64,000 nucleotides of DNA from Latrodectus hesperus (GCA_037975125.1 JAJQOW010000014.1:19091685-19155684); one strand, 5' to 3'. Positions 44,613 through 56,035 are shown, counted from the first letter of the stretch. The notes: a model not told the origin generated them from the letters alone. Numbers and translations are program-made.

Positions 44613-44927
44613 GTAGGTTTTTCTGCCTGTAAAGTTTTTAGCTTAAAACTTAAATAAATTTCGGTTAATGTATTTGCTAATTTTAGAAAATTTAATTTTA
44701 ATAAGTTATAAAAGTTTTGAACTCTAAGCAATTTAGAGTAGTCTAAGGAAAAAATGGCACAATTTCAAGGAAAAACGGAAAAATAATGCATACAAAGGAT
44801 CCTCCACGTATAAATCCAGATTATAAGATAAATTATTTTTTGTTGCGATGAAAATATTGGAATTTTAAATATTATATTTATCTAAGTGTACATTGAAAAC
44901 CAAAATGTTGTATTAGTACTGTAGAAT

Positions 44928-45023
44928 GATAAGAAACAAGTTGGCTAATTGGAAGATGTCTTCTACCACTAACTTGTTAGTAGTAAAAGACGTCTTCCAA
45001 TTGGCCAACTTATTTTTCTTATC
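44928..45023. repeat. long hairpin, pre-miRNA-like inverted repeat
   Basis: The left arm is GATAAGAAACAAGTTGGCTA...GAAGATGTCTTCTACCACTAA and the right arm its near-perfect reverse complement, with a loop of about 4 bases (stem about 45 bp, a few mismatches). The size would suit a miRNA precursor, but the very short loop and near-perfect pairing also fit a small MITE. A third partial copy of the end (GCCAACTTACTTCTTATCA) follows at about 45031. It lies in papilin intron 11. Confidence 0.85.
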
Positions 45024-45053
45024 ACTATAAATAGCCAACTTACTTCTTATCAA

Positions 45054-46439
45054 GTAAAACTTTGGCATAAAATGGTAAAGCTAAATGTTGAATTATATTA
45101 AATGTCAGAAAGAATATTCCTAACGAAATTTAAACAGTTTTGCTAGATAACCACTGAACAAATCTTGAATAGTGTTAATGCGACACAGGTTATTAATATA
45201 ATATATATATCACAACTATTTCTCTCTCAGCTATCATATTTTACTTTTTTTAAACAAAGATTTTACTAAAAATTAAACGTTTAACTTAACTTATACTAAA
45301 CATATACTTCGATGAATTCTTGTGAAAAAAATGCAGAGAAAAGTTTTCAAATTTCATCGCATTTCAGCCAATCGCTTGTTTCATACATCTTTTAAAATAG
45401 ATGTTTAATTCTGATACTATATTTTTTGATTTTGTTAAATAACTTTCTTTTGTTTATCTCTTTTAATTCGTATTTTTTCATATGAGGTTTACCTCGAAAA
45501 GGAGTTAGTTTTAAAGTGGATTCCACAAAGCAAAGTTCAATAAACACACAAGATCGAGTTGGGAGTAGAATACACAAATATCGCTTAAATTAAATCTAAA
45601 ATTGGGATCATTTATACCCTGTTCACACTGCCTTTTCTAAATCAACTTAAAGACAAATCTGATTTAACTTAAACACCGCGCTGGTCGCAGCGTTCGCATT
45701 GCTTTACAGTCGAAACAGATTTAAGAAGTATTGGTTTTTATGGGTTCAAAACCTTATTTATTTTTTGTTATTTTAAATTATATGAGAGAGAGGTATTTAC
45801 GAGTATTTTTTTTTTATAGTTGAGCGTGTTTACTACATATTTACAGACCAAAATGACATTAATTAATATTACGACATTACAAATGAGAAATATGAAACCA
45901 AAGAATGTCGTTGACAAATATATTTCTCAAATTCAATATAATATTTTTATACTCAGTTAATTCTTTTGTAAATACTTCTGTATATTTTTAAATTTTGCTT
46001 CTCTTGCATTTATTTTGACCGGTTTCACGTATTTCAACAAACACTGACAACAAGATAGCAGAAAACAAGATGGTGCTAAATCAGTTGAAACGTATTTAAA
46101 TCAGGGGAGAAAGTTCTGCAGAGTCTTAAACGTGTTTTAAAGTGTAATGCGAAAGGAGTATTAGACATAAGCTTTGCATTATAAGACCAAAATACCTATT
46201 ATTTAAAATTAGTCAATAATACTTTTCTTATAATCTGCAAGCTTTCTTTTCAAATCAAATTTTTATTTGAATCATCTATTGTTTCAAATATCATATTGAT
46301 TAATTCTAAGAAAAAAAGAAAAAAATTTAAATATCATCTCCAAAGTATGATTTTTCTCTTTATATTCTATTGCAAATATTTATGTATTTCATTGAGATTT
46401 TCATATTTCGTAATTTTATTTTCAAATAAAAACTTGCAG
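45054..46439 (+). other. papilin intron 11, 3' part
   Basis: AT-rich intron sequence. A patch at 45600-45720 is somewhat richer in G and C but shows no frame or motif that I recognise. Confidence 0.55.
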
Positions 46440-46616
46440 TGTGACAGACCTTGTGGCACTGGAAACCAAACGCGGAAAGTAGAATGTTTCAACAAGGAAG
46501 AAAACAAAACTGTCGATGAGTCAAACTGCGATTCTTTCATGAAACCAGAAGAATACCAGAGTTGCAGCCTTGGACCTTGCGAGGGCGTAGAATGGATAAT
46601 TTCTGACTGGAGTGGG
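46440..46616 (+). CDS. Ppn: papilin exon 12: TSR4 and start of TSR5
   Basis: The acceptor is AAAACTTGCAG and the donor is GGG|GTAATT. It is 59 codons in phase 0-0. It reads CDRPCGTGNQTRKVECFNKE to YQSCSLGPCEG, then VEWIISDWSG. Insect papilin has GVDWIISQWSG at this position, which is one of the best arguments for papilin rather than another TSR protein. There is a possible N-glycosylation site (NKT). Confidence 0.96.
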
Positions 46617-46711
46617 GTAATTTAAACATTAAAATAAATTATAATCTCACTAACATAAATTATAATCTATTTTAAGATTTTTGTTAAAATAATAGTTCAT
46701 GTGCATTTCAG

Positions 46712-46885
46712 TGTGATGGAACATGTAGTTCATACTTTGAGTCTAGAGAAGTACATTGTGCAACTGAAGATGGAAAAGTCTTCCCAGACAGTGCTTGCGA
46801 TGCAAGCAAAATTCCTGATCTGACAAGACCTTGCCCTAAATTACCCAATTGTGATCCTATGTGGCATACATCGGAATGGACGGAG
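46712..46885 (+). CDS. Ppn: papilin exon 13: TSR5 and start of TSR6
   Basis: This exon follows a 95-bp intron, with acceptor GCATTTCAG and donor GAG|GTAAGG (58 codons, phase 0-0). It reads CDGTCSSYFESREVHC and on to DLTRPCPKLPNCDPMWHTSE. The core CDGTCSSY lacks the usual GGG after the second cysteine; the equivalent insect papilin repeat is also atypical, so this is a property of the family and not damage. Confidence 0.95.
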
Positions 46886-46929
46886 GTAAGGAGAAATGCA
46901 AGCAATTGCTTGATGATTTAATCGCAATA
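46886..46929 (+). other. papilin intron 13, 5' end
   Basis: This is the start of the 7.9-kb intron 13 (GTAAGG donor). The intron continues through SINE D, repeat C, two LINE fragments, the pogo element and MITE copy 2 to the acceptor before 54755. Confidence 0.7.
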
Positions 46930-47212
46930 ATAAGAAGGCAGCTGCTGCCCACTCTGTCTAATGGTCAGCGTGCCTGACTGTGAATAGGGAGGTCCTGGGT
47001 TTGAATCCCACTTCGAGCATGGATGTACTCTCACTATTTCTTCTTCTCCTGTCTTTGTCCTTTCCTTGTTTGCGAAATGGTTGCCAACCCTATAAACGGG
47101 TACCTATGGCATGTGTATACTGAGGAAGTTGGACTTCACACCAAAATATGGTTCAGTTGGAAAAATGGAGCAGCTCACCCCTTAATGCTAGCCTAGCTGA
47201 CACAAGACAACA
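46930..47212 (+). mobile_element. tRNA-derived SINE, family D
   Basis: The head is tRNA-like: TCTAATGGTCAGCGTGCCTG (Box A region) and GGGTTTGAATCCC (Box B). The body is unrelated to SINE family A and the element ends GACACAAGACAACAACAAGG. Short flanking repeats AAGGCAGCTG and AAGGCATCTG (one mismatch) could be the target duplication. It begins about 45 bp after papilin exon 13. Confidence 0.87.
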
Positions 47213-47488
47213 ACAAGGCATCTGTCTTGTGTGTTTGATTTCCATACAATATATATCAAATTATTTTAACTTTATACTAATAATGAATTATAAAATTTTA
47301 CATTGGAATTTAACATTATGAACTTTTTTCTGTGTGTCCTACAAGGCCTATATACATATACTAAGATTATTTACTTTAAATTTGAAACAGATACATTTTA
47401 TTAGAAATATCTCAATTATCTTAAATGTCAATTATCTTTGTTTAATAACTTAAAATTTTAAACAATGTATATTCGTACACATGCTCTG

Positions 47489-47700
47489 TTTGAGCAAGGT
47501 CAACTCAGCCTTTAATCCCATCAATGGGTCGATAAACTGAGTACCAAGCATGCTTGGGAACTTAAACACTGGGGATTTCACATTAGGCTAACCACCTAAT
47601 TGAGGCATATTCTTCGCACCCTAGGGCCTTTGGTCGTGAAAACTGTTATAGGCATTATAAGCTTCGGCCCACATGTTCTGTCGTACCACGGAGTTAAGTG
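47489..47700 (-). repeat. dispersed repeat family C, - copy
   Basis: The inverted counterpart of 41097-41280, in papilin intron 13. The shared core includes CCAAGCATGCTTGG, itself a palindrome. Confidence 0.82.
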
Positions 47701-48170
47701 TAGTTTATTCGTACTCAATTTTTCAAAAGTCATATAATATCAGTTGCATATGAATAATGACATTTAACATTAACCTATCATCATTTTAACATGAATCTAT
47801 GCGTCACTGTACTGCAATATTCTAGCATAATATATATGATAAATAATGATGTATAGCTATTGGTTTTCATTATGTATATTTACATGAATATTGATACACG
47901 AAAAGCTGAAACTATTATAATATCTTGCCTTTAAAATAAAGATGTCTGGTATATTAATTTATTTTAAATCAGAACAGATAACTTAAAAATTGATAAATTG
48001 GATTATAAATCGTGAGCTTGATTAACATAGGATCAAATGATATGATTATATACAAATGAATAGTTATTTTTCTATACACAATTAATCTGACACAATATAC
48101 CTTTTTCAATGGTTTTATTTGTACCAATTATGATTTTGCTGCTCAGGAAAAAAGATGAACTTCATAGCTT
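47701..48170 (+). other. papilin intron 13, AT-rich part
   Basis: Nothing recognised between the repeat at 47489-47700 and the LINE remnant at 48170. Confidence 0.55.
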
Positions 48171-48620
48171 TTGAATGAAAATGATATTCCTAACGCCTGC
48201 CTACAGAAACAGGAGAAAATGCGGTTCAACATCAAGGGTTTCACAACAATCCGAAAAGGAAAAAGGGATAGACACGGAAACTGAAAGGAAAAGCACATCA
48301 AAATGGAACACATCAATTATGTATTATCTATGCAGACAGGATTATTACCAACACGATTTCCAGACTTGGAACCTAACACTTCTGTGGAATGACTATAAAT
48401 ACAGACGGCACCAGATCTTACAAATCATATAGGAACTACCCTGAGGAGTTCGCTCCCCTGGAACATATTTTTAATTGCCCAGCCATCATAGGAAGTTCGC
48501 AGGTTATTGACAAATTTCCCTTTCAGGGATATCTCTATAATGGTAAAATTGTATACATTGCTAAGGCCGCGATTTCAGCTCATGGAATGATTTGAGTTGA
48601 ATTCAAATAGATACCAAACC
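48170..48620 (+). pseudogene. LINE ORF2 C-terminal remnant
   Basis: The + strand contains GMTINTDGTRSYKSYRNYPE and then FAPLEHIFNCPAI, the cysteine/histidine motif seen near the C-terminus of arthropod LINE ORF2 proteins (xxEHIxxCP). Upstream stops interrupt the frame. The borders are undefined and the family assignment is tentative. Confidence 0.5.
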
Positions 48621-49070
48621 AAACCATGAGTTTTTGCTCTTCATTTAAATTATCATTTAAATTAGAATGAAAAATTTATCAGTGATTTTATATCTTCTCC
48701 ACATCCTTGTTAATTGATTAATCAAGAATTTATTTTTGATATCTTCTTTGGGACAAAAGTAACAGAAATTAGTTTTAATTTAATTAGAATTTTTTTTAAA
48801 GAAAGACAAAAATCAAACTTATTTTAATACCCAAATAAAATTAGATGATAATCATGTAAAATGAATCTTAATTAATAAGAATTAAGAGGAAAGATTTTTG
48901 TAAGATTAATATCTAGAACATATCGATTAAAATGAATATTTTAGAGTGAGATTATTGACTCAATACAAAAATTTTAAGTTAGAACAATGATGTTGAAGAA
49001 GACGGTCTTTTTAAGAACGTCCTCCTGACCAAGCAATTTTAAACTTTATTACTTTAATTAATCGTTAGAA
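48621..49070 (+). other. papilin intron 13, AT-rich part
   Basis: Nothing recognised. Confidence 0.55.
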
Positions 49071-49074
49071 TTAC

Positions 49075-49440
49075 ACACATGAGTATATGTTCTTCTTCTT
49101 CATTGGCCTAACATTTTGTGGGTGGGCCTTTGCCTTCCTTAGAAGTGCATACCAGGACTCCCAATTTTTGGATAAGATCATCCAGTTTGTCACTTTTAGT
49201 ATTTTTAGGTCGTTTTCAAGGCAGTCACGCCATCGGAGTTTCGGTCCTCCTCTTCTTCTGGTGCCAATGGGGCGAGCCAAGAAAATTATTTTCGTCACCC
49301 GATTGTCGTTCATCCGGCTCAAATGTCCTGCCCATTCTAATCTCTGTATTTAGATAAATTTAACAATATCTGGTTCTTTATATAGTTTATAGAGCTCAGA
49401 ATTAGTTCTTCTTCGCCATGTATTCTCACATTTTACATGA
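49075..49440 (-). pseudogene. LINE endonuclease/RT polyprotein C-terminus
   Basis: The - strand reads ENTWRRRTNSELYKLYKEPD, a stop, then LEWAGHLSRMNDNRVTKIIF, GTRRRGGPKLRWRDCLENDL and KNWESWYALLRKAKAHP. The sequence WAGHLxRM.DNR..K..F..RP.G.R.RG.P..RW.D is the common C-terminal tail of a large animal LINE group. Only this tail is present. It is antisense in papilin intron 13. Confidence 0.85.
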
Positions 49441-51534
49441 GTATATCTGTCTGCATGAATTCACTTGGAGACAATCCCTGATTAACTTCGATAATGTAAG
49501 GCCGAACTGATTCTCAGATGGAAAAATGGGTGTGTGAATAAGTGGCATTATTTGCTAAAAGACAAATTTAATAAACTGTCAAAATGGGCAGAATATTCAG
49601 CATAAATTATAATAAAGTTCAATAGGATACAAGCAAACATTTTGCATGGTAAATGCTCAATTAAAGTGTAATTTGTCTTCTGAGATATAGAAGTTCATAT
49701 AAATTCTGAATTATTTGGATAATAATTACAGTTCATCTTCTATCGTAAGCCCGATACTACTTCCCTTCAGATGCAACGATCCACGCACTTTGTTATTTCG
49801 CTAAGAAGACAAGATGATTTGGACTTTCTCAATCATGTATCTAAATCCAAAAAGAACAGAGGTTGCTTGTACACGAATTTTTGCAGAGATACATTAGTGA
49901 GATCAACCAATCATAAGTAAGCCTGCAATTTGACTTGGAAAAAAAATACAGAAATGACACATGTGTTGCAGAATAAAAACAAATTTGTTTAGCTATTATT
50001 TTATTATTTATGTCAGTATAGTATACATTCTTCACAGAGATTTCTTAATAAAATGTTGATTTTGTAATAAGATTAACCAAAATAAACCGAATGATAGTAA
50101 TTTCAAATGCTACCACTGTTGATTTCAAGGCAAACTTTATTCATGATAATAAAGGACGTTTGTATCAGTTTACATATGAGGTTTCTCTCTTTTTAGCATT
50201 GACAAAAAATTTTTAAGATCTGCACCAAGGATAAATCTGCGCAGGGTTCACCGGAGCAAATTTTAAATTAGACAAGTTGTTTTCCAAACCTCTTGACTTT
50301 TTTATTTTTCTTTAATAGTTTTTGCGCTTGTTTAATTGGTTGGATTTTGTCATGGCAACTATTGATAAAAAAAAAGTATAGACTTTATTTGTGAAATCAG
50401 TGTTAGACGGACTTGATATGTGAAACAATTTTATTCACATTATGGAAAGTATCATTTACCACAGGGAAAGTCCAGAACTATTAAAATTATGTGTCATAAA
50501 TTTTCTTGATATAGTTAGTCATTATTCCTTTTTCAATGTAAGGGTGTAAATTTGAAGGATTATGTCTCATAAGCGATACATATTTTACTGAAGATTGATT
50601 AAACAGTTAGACATAACACGAAGTCAATCAGAGGGTAGCAACTGCATCTGAGAGTTAAAGCAAACAACTAAGAATATTTGTACTCGTGCATTCTCATGTT
50701 TTTCTATTCATCCTAACTATCACTGATATTATTATTAGCAGATTAGTTAAGGACATTCCTATGTTAATCCAACTAACTTTTTTTGTAATTATTGCTTATG
50801 TGTTATAATACTAATTAATTTTTATGCAAATTTAATTACTAATTTTTTAATTACTCTGTATCAGAAATTAACTTTTCTCAAGAAAACTCAACTAAGCCCC
50901 GCCCACTTAAAACTTCTACTTGTTATGCCAATCAGATCACGATATAGCTTCCTAGTTTCATTTTTAGATAGCCAATGAGGGTTGAGGCTCACTAGAACCA
51001 GGTACCTCAGAAAATTGCCAGCCGGCAATCACTTTCAACTAAGAGTATACATTATGATTTAGCTTTCATTCTTAAAATTCTTTCGATTTCTCAATCTCTA
51101 GATACAGTAATTCCTTCAACCATAAAGAATTTAAATCAAAATTTAAAATTTGGAATTTAAATTATAGCTATTCGCTTGTTTTGTGAATCATATTAAATTC
51201 TTTTTCATGTTCTTACAGTGTGCTAGACTATAATTTTTATTATATTTGCAACCACTTCTATTTCGAGAGAATTTGCCTATTCGAACAAGCACCATTTTCA
51301 GTTAATTCGGTTTAAAGGAACTCTCTTTAACACTTGGTGACAAGAGAACACTTGTTCCTGATAATTATATATTAATCTTGAACTCACATATTTTCCTACT
51401 TCGAAACCTGTATTTTCAAAGGTTGATTGACTTGTTAAATTTTACAATCATTTTTAGTTGATCTCTTATAATGCATATACTTATTGTCATTGTCACACAC
51501 ACGGCAACGCATATTTACCGAATTATATTAAATA
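49441..51534 (+). other. papilin intron 13, between LINE tail and pogo element
   Basis: AT-rich sequence. A segment at about 50890-51040 has CCCCGCCC and two CCAAT boxes and is less AT-rich. No gene or element was recognised elsewhere. Confidence 0.5.
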
Positions 51535-51760
51535 TACCATATTTACGCGAATCTAATGCGCATGGTTTTTGGCCAAATGTAGTATTCAAAATTGGGGTGC
51601 GCATTAGATTCGAGTACAAGGTCAGCAGTCTGCCGATGACATCAGCCAAATTTAAATCGTTACAATGGATTACTGCATTTCTTGATTACATTTACCGTTA
51701 CATTTATCGTTGACACATTATTGCATAGAGGATACAAACTGCAGAGTACGTAGTCACGAA

Positions 51761-52200
51761 ATGGAGGGCAAACAAAGAAGATTGCCATATAACGCTACTT
51801 TCAAACATAAATTAATTCTTTATGCTGAAAAAAATGGCAATAGAAAGGCAGGTAGAGAGTTCAACATAGCTGAGAGCAATGATCGCTTGTGGCGGCAACA
51901 GATATTGGCACTGTTTGCAACTAAAGACAGTAGAAAGAAATTCACTGACCCTCGCAAAGGAAGACACCCAAAAATTTAAGAAAAAGTATTGGAATTTGTA
52001 CGTGAAAGGAGGAAGAATGGACAACCTGTGACTAGTGACGCCATAAACAATAAAGCAAAAGAGGAGGCTGAAGTTCTTATTATATCGAAACAAGAGTTTA
52101 ATGCTAGCCGTGGATGGGCGGATCGGCTTATGAAGTGGATGGGCTTATCTCTAAGACGCCGTACAACAAAATGCCAAAAGCTTCCTGCAGATTTTGAGTG
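51761..52200 (+). pseudogene. pogo/Tigger transposase, DNA-binding half
   Basis: The start is MEGKQRRLPYNATFKHKLIL. An N-terminal helix-turn-helix segment (YAEKNGNRKAGREFNIAESN) and a CENP-B-type second domain (FNASRGWADRLMKWMGLSLR) are visible. A TAA stop near 51978 breaks the frame between them. The frame runs up to the LINE insertion site. Confidence 0.9.
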
Positions 52201-52225
52201 AATACTACTAACATTTCAGCGGTAT

Positions 52226-53026
52226 AACAGAACTAATCAGACCCACCCACCCGAAGGTATACGGTGATAGCAATGTCTGATCGATGGAGAAATCCACCCA
52301 GGACGAGGTGGCCATGTGCTATCGAGTAGCCATAGGCACCCCACTCCCAATCCAATTCTACAACGTTGGTGTAAAGCTAGGTGCCAAAGTCCATGACTTC
52401 CAGAGGACCGCCAAGCATTACCCGTAGCCCGGCGATCACCATCCAGGGTCTACCAAGACCGAGTTCCCCAACGAAAGATTTAAAATCAAAGGGCATCTTG
52501 TTTTTAATAAAAACAAAAAAGAACTTGTATATAAAATAATGTTATAACTTGTAAACAATAAAATATAGTACATAATTATTTAACTTTAAATTACATTGTT
52601 GAAATAAGATATTTACAATAATTTACAATAGTTTACAATTGATTAATATTATAGTTTGCATATTATATTAGGTGTTACATTAAGTTGAAAGGTGTTGTTG
52701 TAATCTAACTGTAATTATTTCTTTAATTCCCTCTTTAAAACCCGGATAACACAAGAATTCTTTTATGGTCTTGTCTCTGTAGTTATGTGGAAACTGTTTC
52801 TTTCGAACGTTTACGAATTCATTACATTCATATACCATGTGTTCCACTGTTTCTATGTCACTGTCAATAGGACACATCGGATTCTTGTTATGAAATCTAT
52901 TCTGGTATTCTCCGAATATTCCATGGCCGGTTCTTATTTGATTAGTGTAAAAATCTGCTACTACCCGCTTTGTGGAGACCACGCCATATATGTCATAGAG
53001 CCTACGCGTTTTACTTGATGTATTCC
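52226..53026 (-). mobile_element. LINE fragment nested in the pogo element
   Basis: This insertion of about 800 bp is flanked by a perfect 16-bp duplication, AACATTTCAGCGGTAT (52210-52225 and 53027-53042). The ORF end is on the - strand, so the 3' end is to the left. The left 270 bp (52226-52500) is GC-richer, non-coding and would be the LINE 3' region. There is no poly(A) or (CAA)n tail, unlike the other LINEs here. Confidence 0.9.
52680..52982 (-). pseudogene. LINE ORF2 C-terminal fragment
   Basis: The - strand frame has FYTNQIRTGHGIFGEYQNRF, then CPIDSDIETVEHMVYECNEF. The order T-G-H-G then C-x-x-D-x-x-x-E-x-x-x-H-x-x-x-x-C is the usual C-terminal zinc-knuckle-like tail of arthropod LINEs. 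The frame is open for 100 codons, from the truncated 5' end to a stop at 52680. Confidence 0.82.
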
Positions 53027-53083
53027 AACATTTCAGCGGTATGTCATCACGCTTCGGAAGGAAAAGAATTTTTCAATGGGGTA

Positions 53084-53850
53084 AATTGGCAACGCTGACG
53101 AGACGTCAATTTGGTTTGATATGCCTCGTAACTACACCTTTACGGAGAAAGGGACTAATGAAGTTATCATCCAAACTTCGGGATGTGAAAAACAACGCGT
53201 AACAGTGATGGTGGCAATAACAGCAGACGGGTGCACACTTCCATCTTTCTTAATCTTCAAACGGAAAACATCCCCTAAAACCCCTAAGAATGAAAAGCTG
53301 TTCCCAGATAATGTCCTAATTCGAAACCAAGAGAAGGGGTGGATGACGGAATCATTAACGCTTGATTGGCTCCGAAATGTATGGGAACGCCGTCCCGGTG
53401 GGCTCTCCAGTCCACCATCAGTAATTTGGACGTATTTTGTGGGGTCATCTCACCGACGACGTAAAAAAGAAGATGCACAACCTAGGCAGTGATCTTGCTA
53501 GCATTCCTGGAGGGATGACGTCTGTGTTACAACCCCTGGATGTTAGTATAAATAAACCTTTTAAAGGGTACGCTCAGGCAAAGTACGAAAAATGGTTTTG
53601 TGAGCCAAACCGTGAATTGACCCCGACAGGAAAAATTAAGCGTGCTGCACCGCACATTGTTGCACACTGGGTTTCTGCTGCCTGGAAAAGCATCGAAGCA
53701 CCAATGATTGTGAAATATTTCAAGAAATGCTGCATTTTGAATTCATTGAATGGCAGTGAAGATGACGTACTCTGGAACGCCGAGGACGACAATGAGGAAA
53801 GAAGAAATGAATCTGCTTCTGACGAAGAGCTGCGAGGATTCCAGCGATAA
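53084..53850 (+). pseudogene. pogo/Tigger transposase, catalytic half
   Basis: It resumes after the LINE with GNADETSIWFDMPRNYTF (first catalytic Asp) and continues KQRVTVMVAITADGCTLPSF and EKGWMTESLTLDWLR. A frameshift near 53430 follows. The second part has a GHLTDDVKKKM block after the second Asp region, PGGMTSVLQPLDVSINKPFK (third Asp) and the C-terminal KKCCILNSLNGSEDDVLW. All three acidic positions can be placed, but stops, the shift and the nested LINE make the copy inactive. Confidence 0.93.
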
Positions 53851-54356
53851 AAACATTGGTGAATAAAGACGTTTACTATCAATCACTGATTGTAGAAACT
53901 GTTAGCTAGATAGAACTGTTACGATTTATTTTATGTTCATATTTTACGATAGGTACCGTATATACGGTAGTGGTAATTAACAATGATTGTTTCACATAAT
54001 AATAGCCCAATAATAGGTTAATTCTATGTTCTTCTACTTTATATGTATAAATTCGCTGTTATATAAAATATGGTATCTAAATTTAAATAAAATTATTATA
54101 CCATTGATTGATAGTTTATATACAAATCCATTGCTGTATAAAATAAGATTCAATAAATTCCTCATACCACATTGATACGCATTACATTCGCCGACAAACA
54201 ATTTTTTAATTATTTAAAGTTTTAAATTGGGGATGCGCATTAGAATCGATGGCGCCTTGGATACGCATAAATACGGTAGTATGTTATACATATGTATTAT
54301 ATTTTATGTAATCCACTATATTTTGTATTATGTATAATGTGAGAAGACATATTTTT

Positions 54357-54613
54357 TGCACAGATTCCGTATAATCCAGGATTCCAAATTTTGAATTTCT
54401 TTGGCGATGAAGAAATGCTGCTAAGAGGACGTATTGTGACGTATGCGCGATGGCACAAATACTAGGGTTGCCAAAATAGAATTTTTTGTATAATTTTTAT
54501 ATGTCTCTATATATATGATGTAATAAAAACCAGGTTGCTAGATACAAAAGAAAATCCGCCAAAAAATCACCCAACTCAGAATTTGGCATATTGGGTTATA
54601 AGGCACATGTGAT
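54357..54613. mobile_element. MITE of the same family, copy 2
   Basis: It shares internal strings and about 75-80% of visible positions with the element at 5693-5949. Its ends (GCACAGATTCCGTATAATCC and ATTTGGCATATTGGGTTATA) are more decayed. It abuts the right end of the pogo element, about 140 bp upstream of papilin exon 14. Confidence 0.8.
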
Positions 54614-54754
54614 CTATTTTGTATTACGTAAAGTATATTTTTGTTTTGTATGTGTTATGAAGTAAATTTAAATAGCTTTAATGTAAATTAAGTTATGCAA
54701 ATCAATTAGAATGTTTATGAATTTTTATTTATAAATAATTTGTGTTCTTTTTAG

Positions 54755-54934
54755 TGTTCTGTTACTTGTGGTACTGGAGTTCAAAGCCGGGTCGTATTTT
54801 GTGGAACTTGGGAAAACAATTCTGTAATAAAAATCGATGATGATAAATGTGATCCAGATAAAAAATTTACGGAAAAGCAAAATTGTAGCTTAGTACCGTG
54901 TAAAGGAACTTGGTTTACCGGTCCATGGAATAGG
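54755..54934 (+). CDS. Ppn: papilin exon 14: TSR6 and start of TSR7
   Basis: The acceptor is TTCTTTTTAG and the donor is AGG|GTAAGT (60 codons, phase 0-0). It reads CSVTCGTGVQSRVVFCGTWE, then KCDPDKKFTEKQNCS and GTWFTGPWNR; insect papilin has GEWFTGPWGK at the same place. N-glycosylation sequons NNS and NCS are visible. The preceding 7.9-kb intron contains the SINE, LINE and pogo insertions. Confidence 0.95.
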
Positions 54935-56035
54935 GTAAGTTAACTTAAATTGTTAACTTTCTATATATTATTTTATATTATATACTTCAAATTACACTAT
55001 TAAAATTAAAATATATTCGTATTTCGAAATTTTAATGTAATATTTAGAAAAATATAATAATTGTTTATTACTGTAATATTTAAGCTAACCATTTTTTTCA
55101 AGTATATAATTTGTAATGCTTTTTATTTATATCACTGTTTACATTAAAAATCTGAAGTTACTTTCCTTATTGCTTATCATCAAAACTTGATAAAGCAATT
55201 TTATCAACTCTTTTCAGATGAGGATTTCTCTAATACGCACTTCATAAACTGCAAAGAAAATAATTGTAAATCATTTTTTAACCTTTAATTAATATGCATT
55301 TATTATAATTATAATTTTAAATAATGTCAAACAATCATTTTTTAAGTAAGCAGATTTAAATTCTCAATTTTTTTTAAGTAGCGTATTTTTAAGTAGGTAT
55401 GGATTTAAAATCTCGATATTTATGTCTTGCATTTTATTATAAATTAATATAATTGGGATACAAAATACACATTTTTAAAACATTTTGAGATTTGGTTATG
55501 ATTCAAGTATATTCGCCATTTAACATTATCATGTCTAACTGAACGAACAATCAATTAGAACAAGTCGCGATTGATTGTTATCAAAACAAAAACTACTTTT
55601 TGTTTGAAATGGGTTCCATGTTTGTATATTTTGAGATTGAAATCATCACAATAAGTTTATAGATTTTAAAAATGCCTAAAAACGTATAATTTAGATGACT
55701 AGAGCTTTCTTAAAAGTATTTAATTACAAGTTCGAAAATATCATGCAAATATTTTTCCTTTACTGAATGATGTATATATTACAATTTATTGTGTTTTTGT
55801 TTGTATATATTACACATTTATGACTTTTATATATCATATTTATGATGTTTTCGTTACAGTTTTCTTCATTGAAAATTTAATTGCTTAAAGCCGAAGTTAA
55901 ACAACTATACAAATATTTTAGATTATTTTTTAATGGAAGTGCTTTTTAATAAGAGGATTTGTGTTCTGATAAATTTTATTAGTAGAAACTTCAATCGCAT
56001 TGAGACATTATACTTTAGTATAGACCAGTAATTCT
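54935..56035 (+). other. papilin intron 14, 5' part
   Basis: AT-rich intron sequence; nothing recognised. Confidence 0.6.

Larger units (their letters stand above)
51537..54276 (+). mobile_element. pogo/Tigger-type DNA transposon with nested LINE
   Basis: The ends are inverted (left CCATATTTACGCGAATCTAA; right, inverted, CCGTATTTATGCGTATCCAA) and flanked by TA (51535-51536 and 54277-54278). Subterminal repeats of GCGCATTAGA occur at both ends. Without the insertion at 52226-53026 (and one 16-bp duplication) the element would be about 1.9 kb, a normal size. It lies in papilin intron 13, in the sense orientation. Confidence 0.93.

Noticed and set aside
46930..47010. Functional tRNA genes at 46930 and 60955
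   Set aside because: Both have pol III boxes but lack a complete cloverleaf, are joined to long non-tRNA bodies with CAA tails and are flanked by direct repeats. They are SINE heads.
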